From contig CAWKAO010000003.1 of the NCBI GenBank assembly GCA_963847665.1, forward strand, positions 496,001-560,000: a stretch of DNA of 64,000 nucleotides, in the 5' to 3' direction. The position numbers and the translations under genes are program-made. This document shows, in pieces, positions 25,503 through 33,430 of this stretch (within the stretch, counting starts at the first letter, position 1; every line of letters starts with the position of its first letter). The DNA is from CAWKAO01 sp963847665. GTDB lineage: Bacteria > Actinomycetota > Humimicrobiia > Humimicrobiales > Humimicrobiaceae. The notes below the pieces were generated by a model. The model worked only from the letters and a program-made list of their open reading frames with translations, did not search any database and was not told where the DNA came from.

Positions 25503-27002
25503 ATGAACGAGTATATATTGGAGCTTCAAAATATTTCCAAATCTTTCCCCGGAGTAAGAGCACTTGATGATATAAATCTAAAGATAAAAAAAGGTGAGGT
25601 ACACGCCCTTGTCGGTGAAAACGGAGCAGGGAAGACTACCCTTATAAGAGTAGTATCTGGAATATATAAGCAGGATACCGGGACAGTAAAATACAACGGA
25701 AAAGAGCTGGTCAACCCGACACCACATGAGTGTATTGAAAAAGGCATAAGCTCAGTGCACCAGGATTTTAAGATGGTGGAGACTTTGACAGTTGCAGAAA
25801 ATATTTTCCTTGGCAAACCGCTTATTAAAAGATCGATTATTGGAAGAAATGTCAACTGGCAGGAGATGAGGAAAGAAGCGGTAAAAGCAGTCAATTCTAT
25901 GGGAGTTGATGTGGATCCAAACGCGATCATTAGCGAATTAAGTGTTGCAAAAAAACAGGTCGTTGAAATATGCAAGGCACTGCAGAGAAACTTAAGCCTG
26001 CTCATTCTTGATGAACCTTCTGCAGCACTTACCGAAACTGAGATAGAAATAATGTTTGGTCTCATCAAAAATATGCAGGAGAAAGGTATAACAGTAATCT
26101 ATATTTCTCACAGGATAGAAGAGATCTTTAAGATTGCAGATAGAGTAACAGTGCTACGGGATGGTAAGACTATTATTACCGATGATGTAAAAAACATGGA
26201 CAGGGCGAGCCTTATAAAGCATATGACTGGAAGACAGATAGTAGATATCTATCCTCCAAAAAGTAAAGCCTTTGGCGATACAATACTTGAGGTAAAAAAT
26301 CTAAACAGCAAGGAACGTAATCTAAGTGGTATTAGTTTTATTGCGAGAGAAGGAGAAGTCCTTGGAATAACGGGACTTGTCGGTGCAGGAAGGACCGAGC
26401 TGGTCAGGGCGGTATTCGGTGCTGATTCATTCGACAGTGGTGAGATATATATAAAAGGTAGCAGAGTAGAAGCCGGAAATATAGTAAAAAGGATCAAATT
26501 AAGAGTAGGACTGGTCCCTGAAGAACGAAAAGTAGAGGGTTATATTCCAGATTTTTCGGTAGCAAATAATATTACTCTTGTGGGAATTGAAAAGATAATA
26601 AAAAACACTTTTTTAAATAATAGGCTTGAAGATAAGGCAGCAAATGAATATATAAAGCTGCTCCGTATTGTGACACCTGGTGCCAATACTACAATAACCT
26701 CACTTTCGGGTGGGAACCAGCAGAAATGCATCATCTCAAAATGGCTTTACATCGATAGCGATCTTCTGATATTTGATGAGCCGACCCGAGGAATAGATGT
26801 CGGTGCAAAGCAGGAGATATACAGGATAATAGTCGGTCTTGCAGAGCAGGGAAAGGCAATAATCATTGTATCTTCAGAACTGCCGGAAGTCATTGGAATA
26901 TGCAACCGCATACTTGTCATGTGTGAGGGTAAAATAACCGCTGAGCTTGATGGGGATAAGGCTGACCAGGAAATGATCCTTAATTATGCAATAAAGATAT
27001 AA
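25503..27002 (+). CDS. Sugar-type ABC transporter ATPase (two nucleotide-binding domains)
   Basis: 499 residues, RbsA/MglA type with two ATPase halves. The first has Walker A GENGAGKTT (38-46), signature LSVAKKQVVEI and Walker B LLILDEPSAALT. The second has a degenerate Walker A, GLVGAGRTE, with signature LSGGNQQK and DEPTRGIDVG. This asymmetry is normal for the family. It powers the importer with the permease at 24489. GGAGG precedes the ATG. A hairpin with T-run at 27099-27138 lies after it. Confidence 0.92.
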   Translation: MNEYILELQNISKSFPGVRALDDINLKIKKGEVHALVGENGAGKTTLIRVVSGIYKQDTGTVKYNGKELVNPTPHECIEKGISSVHQDFKMVETLTVAENIFLGKPLIKRSIIGRNVNWQEMRKEAVKAVNSMGVDVDPNAIISELSVAKKQVVEICKALQRNLSLLILDEPSAALTETEIEIMFGLIKNMQEKGITVIYISHRIEEIFKIADRVTVLRDGKTIITDDVKNMDRASLIKHMTGRQIVDIYPPKSKAFGDTILEVKNLNSKERNLSGISFIAREGEVLGITGLVGAGRTELVRAVFGADSFDSGEIYIKGSRVEAGNIVKRIKLRVGLVPEERKVEGYIPDFSVANNITLVGIEKIIKNTFLNNRLEDKAANEYIKLLRIVTPGANTTITSLSGGNQQKCIISKWLYIDSDLLIFDEPTRGIDVGAKQEIYRIIVGLAEQGKAIIIVSSELPEVIGICNRILVMCEGKITAELDGDKADQEMILNYAIKI

Positions 27003-27098
27003 TACAAGTCAAAAACCGGGATTTGATCAATAACATCATTACAGTAAAAATTATTGTTAATATTGCAATTAACTAATCATCTAAGTTAAGTAATAATG

Positions 27099-27138
27099 CC
27101 GGTTAATACATAATTTTATCGTATAAAACCGGTTTTTT
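27099..27138 (+). terminator. Possible terminator after importer genes
   Basis: CCGGTT (27099-27104) pairs with AACCGG (27127-27132), extended inside by ATAC/GTAT with an unpaired base or two, and six T follow. Moderately stable. Because the next gene starts 33 bases on, it may act as an attenuator between importer and enzymes rather than a full stop. Confidence 0.5.
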
Positions 27139-27171
27139 AAAAAAGAAAAAAAGCAAAAAGGAGACCAAAAT

Positions 27172-27951
27172 ATGGATATTTCATTAAAAGACAAAGTTGC
27201 GATCATTACGGGTGCATCATTGGGAATAGGCAAAGGGATCGCAAAATCATTTTCAGAACATGGCGCCAAAGTAGTGATCTGTGCAAGAGGTGTTGACAGG
27301 TTAAATGAAGTTGCAGAGGAGATCAGAAAATCGTCCGATAATGAAGTATGGGCAATACCATGTGATGTCTCGAAAAAAAGTGATATTGATGATCTTGTAG
27401 ATAAAGTCGTTAAAAAATATTCAAGGATCGATATACTTGTAAATAATGCAGCGATCCAGGAGTATGCTCCTTTTCTTGAGATGAGTGAGGATTTCTGGGA
27501 CAGCCATTTTGATATTAATGTGAAGGGTATGTTTCTTTTTTCCCAGGCAGTCATAAGAGTCATGTTGGGCCAGGGTGGAGGCAGGATAATAAACCTTTCA
27601 TCAGACTCTGGAGTGGCTGCACTGCCGGCACAGGCGACTGCATATTGTTCCACAAAATCTGCAATAATAGGACTTACCAGATGTATTGCAAAAGAATTTG
27701 GCAGAGATGGTATCTATTGCAATGCCATCTGCCCCGGTTGCATAGTAGATACAGGAGGATATACAAATTATGCAGAAACTGATGGAGTAGGCAAAGGCAG
27801 GTTACAGGCAGATACGGACAACACTGCTATCGGACGTCTCGGCTACTCCAGTGATATTGCAGATGTAGCACTGTTTTTTGCAAGTGAAATGTCAAATTTT
27901 ATCACGGGTGAACACCTCCTGGCTACCGGCGGCGATACAATGGCACAGTAA
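27172..27951 (+). CDS. Short-chain dehydrogenase
   Basis: 259 residues. Cofactor motif TGASLGIG (13-20), NNAA (91-94, a variant of NNAG) and catalytic S144, Y158, K162 are present. AGGAGA precedes the ATG. It resembles sugar or polyol dehydrogenases and gluconate-type oxidoreductases. Its place directly after an importer suggests it oxidises or reduces the imported compound. Fourteen further bases than usual separate nothing; the next gene, a PLP enzyme, follows after 46 bases. Substrate unknown. Confidence 0.85.
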   Translation: MDISLKDKVAIITGASLGIGKGIAKSFSEHGAKVVICARGVDRLNEVAEEIRKSSDNEVWAIPCDVSKKSDIDDLVDKVVKKYSRIDILVNNAAIQEYAPFLEMSEDFWDSHFDINVKGMFLFSQAVIRVMLGQGGGRIINLSSDSGVAALPAQATAYCSTKSAIIGLTRCIAKEFGRDGIYCNAICPGCIVDTGGYTNYAETDGVGKGRLQADTDNTAIGRLGYSSDIADVALFFASEMSNFITGEHLLATGGDTMAQ

Positions 27952-27997
27952 TAAAAGTTAAGAATTTATATAATAAATCAAAGCGAGGTATCAAAAA

Positions 27998-29065
27998 ATG
28001 ATAACCAAAGAACAAATAGAAACTCCGTGCCTGTTGATAGACCTTGATATCCTGGAAAAAAACATAAGGACCATGGCAGAGTTTTTTAAGGACAAAAAAG
28101 CAAAACTGAAACCGCATTTCAAGACATTTAAATGTCCTGCAATAGCGCATAAAATAATAAATTCAGGTGCCAAAGGGATCTGCTGCGCTAAACTTGGTGA
28201 AGCTGAGATCCTGGTCAATTCCGGTATAAAGGACGTGCTTATTGCCAATCAGATAGTAGACCCGGACAAGATCTTCAGGCTGGCAGGGCTGGCACACGGG
28301 GAATCCAAGATAACAGTTCTTGTTGACAATGAAGAGAATGTGAGAGAGCTGTCAAAAGCCGCTTCTCTGGTAGGTTCCACAATATATGTTCTTGTAGAAG
28401 TAGATGTAGGAATGAAAAGATGTGGTGTAAATACTGCAGAAGAAGTCCTGAAGCTTGCGAAAGCAATATCTTCTTCAGACGGACTTGTTTTTGAAGGTAT
28501 CCAGGCTTATGAAGGTCACCTGGTCCATACACCTGAATATCATATAAGATTTGATGGTGTCCAGGAAGTGATAAAAAAGATCACTTCCATAAAAGAATAT
28601 CTTGAAAAAGAAGGCTTCAAAGTGAATGAAATAAGTGGTGCGGGTACAGGTACTTATGCAATAACAGGAAACAATACGATTTGGACCGAGATACAGGCAG
28701 GATCTTATGTGTTTATGGACACAGACTATAACAGGGTCGGACTTCCCTTTGGAAATGCCCTGACTGTTTATTCACAGGTAATCCATAAAAGACCCGGTTT
28801 TGCCGTCACAGATGCTGGTTTAAAAGTATGTGCTCCTGATGGGGGAGCAAGCGTGATCAAGGGTCATCCCGAAGCAACACTGGTTTTAAATGAAGAACAC
28901 GGTAATATCACTGATGAACAAGATGAATTCAAATATCGCCAGAAAATAGAATACATCCCAAGCCATAGCTGTTCGACAGTAAATCTGCACGATTATTATT
29001 ACTGTGTCAGAAATAATTATTTAGAGGCGGTTTGGCCCATAAGCGCGAGAGGGAAAAGCAAATAA
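27998..29065 (+). CDS. D-serine dehydratase / D-threonine aldolase-like PLP enzyme
   Basis: 355 residues, alanine-racemase N-terminal TIM barrel plus C-terminal beta domain. ETPCLLIDLDILEKNI opens the barrel; the PLP lysine should be K42 in KPHFKTFK. The C-terminal metal site reads SHSCSTVNLHD, with H323 and C325: an H-x-C pair, as in eukaryotic zinc D-serine dehydratase, whereas D-threonine aldolases have H-x-D. It would cleave or deaminate a 3-hydroxy-D-amino acid. Gap to the thioesterase-like gene is seven bases. Assignment to family is firm; reaction is inference. Confidence 0.82.
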   Translation: MITKEQIETPCLLIDLDILEKNIRTMAEFFKDKKAKLKPHFKTFKCPAIAHKIINSGAKGICCAKLGEAEILVNSGIKDVLIANQIVDPDKIFRLAGLAHGESKITVLVDNEENVRELSKAASLVGSTIYVLVEVDVGMKRCGVNTAEEVLKLAKAISSSDGLVFEGIQAYEGHLVHTPEYHIRFDGVQEVIKKITSIKEYLEKEGFKVNEISGAGTGTYAITGNNTIWTEIQAGSYVFMDTDYNRVGLPFGNALTVYSQVIHKRPGFAVTDAGLKVCAPDGGASVIKGHPEATLVLNEEHGNITDEQDEFKYRQKIEYIPSHSCSTVNLHDYYYCVRNNYLEAVWPISARGKSK

Positions 29066-29072
29066 GGATTTT

Positions 29073-29591
29073 ATGGAATATAAGGTCACTGCAAAGCAGG
29101 AAAATTCAAAGATGTGCCTCATCTGCGGGATGAAAAATGAATTTGGCCTCAAAGCATCTTTTTATGAGACAGACAAGAATGAACTCATCACCCTATTTAA
29201 ACCATCAGATTTGCATCAGGGTTATCCTGGACGGTTGCATGGAGGCATTGCTGCAGCAATACTCGATGAAGCAATAGGACGTAATATTAACCTCGGGGAA
29301 AAAGAGCAGAACTGGGGAGTGACTCTGGAATTCAGCATAAAGTTTAAAAAACCAATCCCTCTTGGTGTCGAGTTAAAAGCCGTGACCCGCCTTACCGATG
29401 AAAATAAAAGATTTTTTGAGGGTACTGGTGAGATCCTGCTGCCAAATGGAGATATTGCTGCAACAGCAAAAGGTAAATACCTTAAAATGCCTGTTAATAA
29501 GATCTCTTCTGATTTTACTGTCCAGGAAGATGACTGGCTCGTCGTTACGAGAGATGACGACCCTGAAGTCATTGTTCTGCCAGACAGGTAA
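29073..29591 (+). CDS. PaaI-type hotdog thioesterase-like protein
   Basis: 172 residues. A hotdog fold: LHGGIAAAILDEAIGR (about 51-66) with the usual HGG and acidic residue, then VTLEFSIKFKKPIPLG. Upstream there is a CLICGMKN motif (15-22) seen in a subgroup of these proteins. It may hydrolyse an acyl-CoA thioester. It is tightly coupled to the PLP enzyme upstream, so it may belong to the same catabolic route, though a CoA step is not otherwise evident. Confidence 0.75.
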   Translation: MEYKVTAKQENSKMCLICGMKNEFGLKASFYETDKNELITLFKPSDLHQGYPGRLHGGIAAAILDEAIGRNINLGEKEQNWGVTLEFSIKFKKPIPLGVELKAVTRLTDENKRFFEGTGEILLPNGDIAATAKGKYLKMPVNKISSDFTVQEDDWLVVTRDDDPEVIVLPDR

Positions 29592-29746
29592 ATCCCAACA
29601 CCACTACAAGAGATTTCATATTGTTTGGTTAGAGAGCAATAGCAATAAATAAGTTATCCAGCTGATATCCAAAATATAATATTTGATAAAAATACGATAT
29701 AATCTCATAAAAGATCTTTGTATAAATGTAGAAAGGTCAGCGAGAG

Positions 29747-30715
29747 ATGAAAATATCAAATATCTGGCGTCTTCTCAGGATACTGCTTATTTTTTCAAGA
29801 AAGAAAAGAGTAAAGGCAAAGGAGATCGCAGCAGATATCGAGATCTCCGTTCGTCAGGTATACCGTGATATAGAATGCCTAAAACTTGCAGGGATCCCTA
29901 TTTATTCTGATAGAAATGGTTTTGTATTAATGCCGGATTTCTTTATGCCGGCAATATCCCTTGAGACACCTGAGGTCCTGACACTGTTTCTTATTTGTGC
30001 TTCACTTAAGGCACAGAAAGGCACTCCATATTATGAGCTTTTAAACAGTGCCTGTGACAAAATACTCAACGCCCTTCCGGATAGCCTAAAGACACTTTTT
30101 AATACAACAGGTTTTGATGTAAATGTCGATTTTGGGCTGGATTCCAAGATAGATTATGAAAAAATAGATGAGATATTCAGTTCTGTATATCAGGCATCAA
30201 TAGCAAAAAAACAGATACTTATAAAATACTATAGTATGGATGGTAAAAAAGTCACTGTAAGGATAATCGATCCCTATGCTTTCAAGCTTTATTTCGGCAT
30301 CTGGTACCTCATAGGATTTTGCCATTTAAGAAAAGAGATAAGGACCTTTAGGGTCGACCGGATAAGAAACGTTGAGATACTTGAGCATGGATTTTTGTAC
30401 CCTGAAGATTTTGATATAGAGAGTTATTTTGAGGGAAGCTGGGGCATAATAAAGGGCAAAAAGCAAAAAGTCAGGTTAAGATTTTGTGCTGAAGTCTCAG
30501 ATTTTATTTCTGAATGCATATGGCACCCTTCGCAGATCTTTTCCAGAAATGCAGACGGGAGCCTGACCGCTGAATATGAAATAAGTGGACTCAGTGAAAT
30601 AAAAATATGGATACTGGGATTCGGTGAAAATGTAGAGGTCCTTGAGCCTGCGTCTTTAAGAAAAGAAATGCTGGATACTTTATTCAAAATGCAAAATAAC
30701 TACTGCAAGAGTTAA
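29747..30715 (+). CDS. HTH/WYL-domain transcriptional regulator
   Basis: 322 residues. N-terminal winged helix-turn-helix (VKAKEIAADIEISVRQVYRDIECLKLAGIPI, split by a turn around residues 26-50) and a central to C-terminal WYL domain (ILIKYYSMDGKKVTVRIIDPYAF... and FRVDRIRNVEIL) followed by a WCX-like tail. WYL proteins sense small ligands or nucleic acids. The position after the importer and enzymes suggests it regulates them, but the operator at 23020 looks LacI-like rather than WYL-like. Confidence 0.85.
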   Translation: MKISNIWRLLRILLIFSRKKRVKAKEIAADIEISVRQVYRDIECLKLAGIPIYSDRNGFVLMPDFFMPAISLETPEVLTLFLICASLKAQKGTPYYELLNSACDKILNALPDSLKTLFNTTGFDVNVDFGLDSKIDYEKIDEIFSSVYQASIAKKQILIKYYSMDGKKVTVRIIDPYAFKLYFGIWYLIGFCHLRKEIRTFRVDRIRNVEILEHGFLYPEDFDIESYFEGSWGIIKGKKQKVRLRFCAEVSDFISECIWHPSQIFSRNADGSLTAEYEISGLSEIKIWILGFGENVEVLEPASLRKEMLDTLFKMQNNYCKS

Positions 30716-30785
30716 ATTATTTAGGTGATCAATTATTATGAAATGGGACAAACCATCAGAACATATACTCAAGACCTTTGATATA

Positions 30786-30835
30786 TTGCAAATAAAATAT
30801 GAGCTGTTATAACCTCAGTAATAATAAGTATTACT
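30786..30835 (+). promoter_or_regulatory. Promoter and palindrome of RHH/PIN module
   Basis: TTGCAA (30786-30791), 16-base spacer, TATAAC (30808-30813). Just downstream, AGTAATA (30817-30823) and TATTACT (30829-30835) form a perfect inverted repeat with five-base centre, suited to autoregulation by the ribbon-helix-helix antitoxin that follows at 30860. Confidence 0.55.
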
Positions 30836-30859
30836 CATTATTTATATAAGGGGAACAAA

Positions 30860-31093
30860 ATGGCAAGATCGACAAAAATTTTAAATATATCGCTAAGTGA
30901 TGAATTATACAGGAAGATCGAGACTACGGCTGAAGAAGAGAGCAGGACGAAAAGTGATCTGGTAAGAGAAGCGTTCAGGCAGTATGATTCTAATAAAAGA
31001 TGGGCAAAGATAAGGGAATGGGGCGATGAGACTGCCAGGAAGATGAAAATAAGAGACGAAAGTGGTATTGAAAAAATATTACATGATAAATAG
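30860..31093 (+). CDS. Ribbon-helix-helix antitoxin
   Basis: 77 residues. TKILNISLSDELYRKIE forms the ribbon strand and first helix and RTKSDLVREAFRQY the second helix of an RHH (CopG/Arc) fold; the charged C-terminal half (RDESGIEKILHDK) would wrap the toxin. AAGGGGA precedes the ATG. It binds its own promoter as a dimer and neutralises the PIN protein that starts two bases after its stop. Confidence 0.82.
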   Translation: MARSTKILNISLSDELYRKIETTAEEESRTKSDLVREAFRQYDSNKRWAKIREWGDETARKMKIRDESGIEKILHDK

Positions 31094-31095
31094 GT

Positions 31096-31503
31096 GTGCA
31101 GTTGAGGGTAGTCCTTGATATAGATGTTTTTATGTCCGCCGCTGTTCTTGGCCGGGTATGCGAAGATGTCTTAAAAACTTGCAGGTTCAGCAGTATTGAA
31201 GTAAGTATAAGCAAAGAAATAATCACTAAAATAAAAAATAAATTGCTGGAAAAATTTCAATGGAATGTAGACCAGGTAGGAATATTTTTAGAAAGCATTC
31301 TGGAATTTTGTAATATAGTGGAAGTTAGAGAAAAGATAACTTTTATAGAAGATGATCCTGATGATGATAAGATACTTGAAACGGCGGTTTCCGGTAAATG
31401 TGATTTTATCGCATCAGGCGACAAACATCTTCTAAGGCTAAAGTCATTTAAGGGAATAAAAATACTAAGCCCATCAGAATTTTTACTCCTGATCAAAAGA
31501 TAA
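31096..31503 (+). CDS. PIN-domain toxin (COG1569-like)
   Basis: 135 residues, begun at GTG 31096, two bases after the antitoxin. A PIN ribonuclease fold: acidic residues at LDIDVFMSA near the start (the usual TN is ID here), FIEDDPDDDKILETA in the middle, and FIASGDKHLLRL, the COG1569 signature. It should cut RNA when freed from antitoxin. The variant first motif leaves some doubt about catalysis. Confidence 0.78.
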   Translation: MQLRVVLDIDVFMSAAVLGRVCEDVLKTCRFSSIEVSISKEIITKIKNKLLEKFQWNVDQVGIFLESILEFCNIVEVREKITFIEDDPDDDKILETAVSGKCDFIASGDKHLLRLKSFKGIKILSPSEFLLLIKR

Positions 31504-31575
31504 TATCAAATTTAATATCATTTTTATGGATTTATTATAAAATTATAAAATATTAAGAAAAGGGGAGGAGTAAAA

Positions 31576-31767
31576 ATGTCTGAGGAAAAATCAAAAAACC
31601 ATACTGGTTCTGGTATGATTGGAGGGGCATATTTTGCAGCTTTTATAGGAGCAGCAGTATTTTTTATCCAGCAGGCTACTACTTTCTGGGGTGGAGTCCT
31701 TGGCTTTTTAAAAGCTATAGTCTGGCCTGGCTTTATGGTCTATGAGCTTTTTAAATTTTTACAGTAA
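31576..31767 (+). CDS. Small single-span membrane protein
   Basis: 63 residues with an excellent ribosome site (GGGGAGGAG) and a hydrophilic N-terminus, then glycine/alanine-rich hydrophobic sequence from about residue 14 to 33 and a second hydrophobic stretch at 38-60 with WPGFMVYELFKFL. Family similarity to short actinobacterial or Firmicutes YqaE-like/DUF proteins is not clear to me. A 14-pair terminator hairpin follows, so it is a separate short transcript, probably well expressed. Function unknown. Confidence 0.7.
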   Translation: MSEEKSKNHTGSGMIGGAYFAAFIGAAVFFIQQATTFWGGVLGFLKAIVWPGFMVYELFKFLQ

Positions 31768-31800
31768 TACAAATAAAGATTTCTTAATATGGAAATTAAA

Positions 31801-31840
31801 TTTATAAGGGCAGGTTTTTTAATAAGCCTGCCCTTATAAA
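31801..31840. terminator. Bidirectional terminator hairpin
   Basis: TTTATAAGGGCAGG (31801-31814) pairs perfectly with 31827-31840 around a 12-base loop that begins with six T. It sits between the convergent small membrane protein and the rhodanese lipoprotein and could end both. T-runs outside the stem are weak on both strands. Confidence 0.7.
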
Positions 31841-31881
31841 TTATTAAAATATGATGATAGCCTTATTCTAACTATAATGAT

Positions 31882-32409
31882 TTACTTTTCTATGGGATAT
31901 CCTGCGTCTACCCATGCAGAATAGTTACCGGCTAACCTGTATACGTTTTTAAATCCGGCATCGACCAATTTCTGTGCCCCTGGTATAGATGCGCTGTCTG
32001 TGTGGCAGTAAACCAGGTATTTTGCTTCCGGGTCAAGAGTAGGTATTGCCTTATCAAGTGAACCATCGCCAATATAATAATTGATAGCTCCCGGAAGATG
32101 GCCATTATCATAATTTGGAGAGACATCTATAATGATCAGGTCAGGATTATCGTCTATCAATTTCTGTGCTTCTTCAGGCGTTACATCAATATAACCTGAC
32201 ATTTCTTCTTCCATGACTTCTTCTTCCACAGTGTCTTCTGCTATTTCTTCAACAGTTGTCTCCTCTTCAGCAGTTTCTTTTTCCTGTATTGTTTCTTTTG
32301 CCATAGTGTCTTGAGCCGAGGCCACTGGGCTGCAGGAAGTAAAAGAAAATGCTGATAGGGACAATGTCACAACCATGATGAGAAAAAGTATAAAAATTCT
32401 TTTTTTCAT
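31882..32409 (-). CDS. Rhodanese-domain lipoprotein
   Basis: 175 residues from the ATG at 32409, which has AAGGAG upstream; the longer frame to 32496 adds only a leader-like stretch. Signal peptide with lipobox SFTSC, then a strongly acidic Glu/Thr-rich linker (about 33-70), then one rhodanese domain: VTPEEAQKLI, LIIIDVSPNYDNGHLPGA and active loop VYCHTDSAS with the catalytic Cys. The loop departs from the common CxxGxRS. It would handle sulfur or cyanide-type acceptors outside the membrane. It diverges from the copper operon. Confidence 0.85.
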   Translation of the reverse strand: MKKRIFILFLIMVVTLSLSAFSFTSCSPVASAQDTMAKETIQEKETAEEETTVEEIAEDTVEEEVMEEEMSGYIDVTPEEAQKLIDDNPDLIIIDVSPNYDNGHLPGAINYYIGDGSLDKAIPTLDPEAKYLVYCHTDSASIPGAQKLVDAGFKNVYRLAGNYSAWVDAGYPIEK

Positions 32410-32578
32410 TTTTAAGTGCTCCTTTACAATATTAATAAATATAATTAATATATATATTAATACATAATAATATTCTAATAATATATTAAATTGCATCCTA
32501 AGTCAATCTGTCTTTCTGGTTTTAAAAAGCTATTTCTGTTCTGTAATATTATCTACACCAAGACTATTTAAAAAAATA

Positions 32579-32633
32579 TTGACAATTTTACAAGCTGGTA
32601 ATATTATTCTTACCTATACCTATGGTATAGGTA
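32579..32633 (+). promoter_or_regulatory. Copper operon promoter with CsoR-like operator
   Basis: TTGACA (32579-32584), 17-base spacer, TATTAT (32602-32607). A 23-base inverted repeat follows at 32611-32633: TACCTATACC, centre TAT, GGTATAGGTA, a perfect ten-base repeat that resembles CsoR operators (TATACC...GGTATA type). It would cover the transcription start. The CsoR gene is the last gene of the same operon (36920). Confidence 0.75.
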
Positions 32634-32683
32634 TAAAGAATTTTATTTGATCGTTCAAATTATAAGAAAGAAAATTTAAGAAG

Positions 32684-33115
32684 ATGAAAAACAAAAAAGA
32701 TAATTATATTTTTAAATCTTTATGCTTTGGAGTGTTGTTCCTGATACTGATCAGCACTTTTTTTCTGGCATCATGCGGGAAGAGCCAAAGCTCAAATGGA
32801 AACCAGGACTCCCAGAGTTCAGGAGAGACTGCTGTAGACCTGGAGGGTAAGCAACTAATAGAAGTCGTAGCAAAAAGTGGTGGATATTATCCAGGGTCTA
32901 TTGATGCAAAAGCAGGTACTCCTACAGTCCTCAGGATAAAGTCCGAAAATGCTTATGGTTGTGAAAGGGCCTTCAGGATGCCAGAGCTTAGAATAGGCGT
33001 CACACTTCCGATAAATGGGGACACTGATATTGAGATAGGTTCATTTGAAGCCGGGACCAGGATTTTGGGGGTTTGCAGTATGGGGATGTATGGATTCTAT
33101 ATATATTTTAAATAA
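32684..33115 (+). CDS. Cupredoxin-like lipoprotein
   Basis: 143 residues. Signal peptide with lipobox FFLASC, a Ser/Gln-rich linker, then a small beta domain: GGYYPGSIDAKAGTPTVLRIKS (split here as positions about 66-87), NAYGCERAF with a Cys, and a terminal loop GVCSMGMYGF. The Cys and Met of the end loop are arranged like the copper ligands of cupredoxins. Likely binds copper at the cell surface and works with the P-type ATPase downstream. First gene of the copper operon. Confidence 0.75.
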   Translation: MKNKKDNYIFKSLCFGVLFLILISTFFLASCGKSQSSNGNQDSQSSGETAVDLEGKQLIEVVAKSGGYYPGSIDAKAGTPTVLRIKSENAYGCERAFRMPELRIGVTLPINGDTDIEIGSFEAGTRILGVCSMGMYGFYIYFK

Positions 33116-33140
33116 CAGTGTAAAGAAATAGGAGAAACTG

Positions 33141-33368
33141 ATGAAAATAAGATTTAAGATCCAGGGTATACATTGTGATGGTTGTGTAAACCTGATTAAG
33201 CTTACCATGGAGGATTATGGTTTTAAAGACATTGAAATAGACAAAGTCACCAATACAGCTATGGCACTGACAGATAAAACGGCTCTGGATGAAGTGACCA
33301 GTGATGTTAAGAAAGCTTTTGAAGAAATGCCCAAGTATTCAGTGTGTGATATAGAAAAGGTGGGTTAG
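33141..33368 (+). CDS. copZ: Heavy-metal-associated (CopZ-like) copper chaperone
   Basis: 75 residues forming one HMA domain. The metal site is HCDGC (residues 11-15) in GIHCDGCVNLIKL, a variant of GMTCxxC. It should carry Cu(I) in the cytoplasm to the P-type ATPase encoded next. AGGAG precedes the ATG. Gap to the upstream lipoprotein is 25 bases. A third Cys lies near the C-terminus (VCDIEKVG). Confidence 0.8.
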   Translation: MKIRFKIQGIHCDGCVNLIKLTMEDYGFKDIEIDKVTNTAMALTDKTALDEVTSDVKKAFEEMPKYSVCDIEKVG

Positions 33369-33430
33369 GTTATGGTAGCAAGCCGGAACAATACTATTTG
33401 GTCTATTGCAAACACCACCAGGGGGACCGC

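Noticed and set aside
32410..32496. N-terminal extension of the rhodanese lipoprotein
   Set aside because: AAGGAG and a normal signal peptide place the start at 32409; the extension is hydrophobic and A+T-driven.
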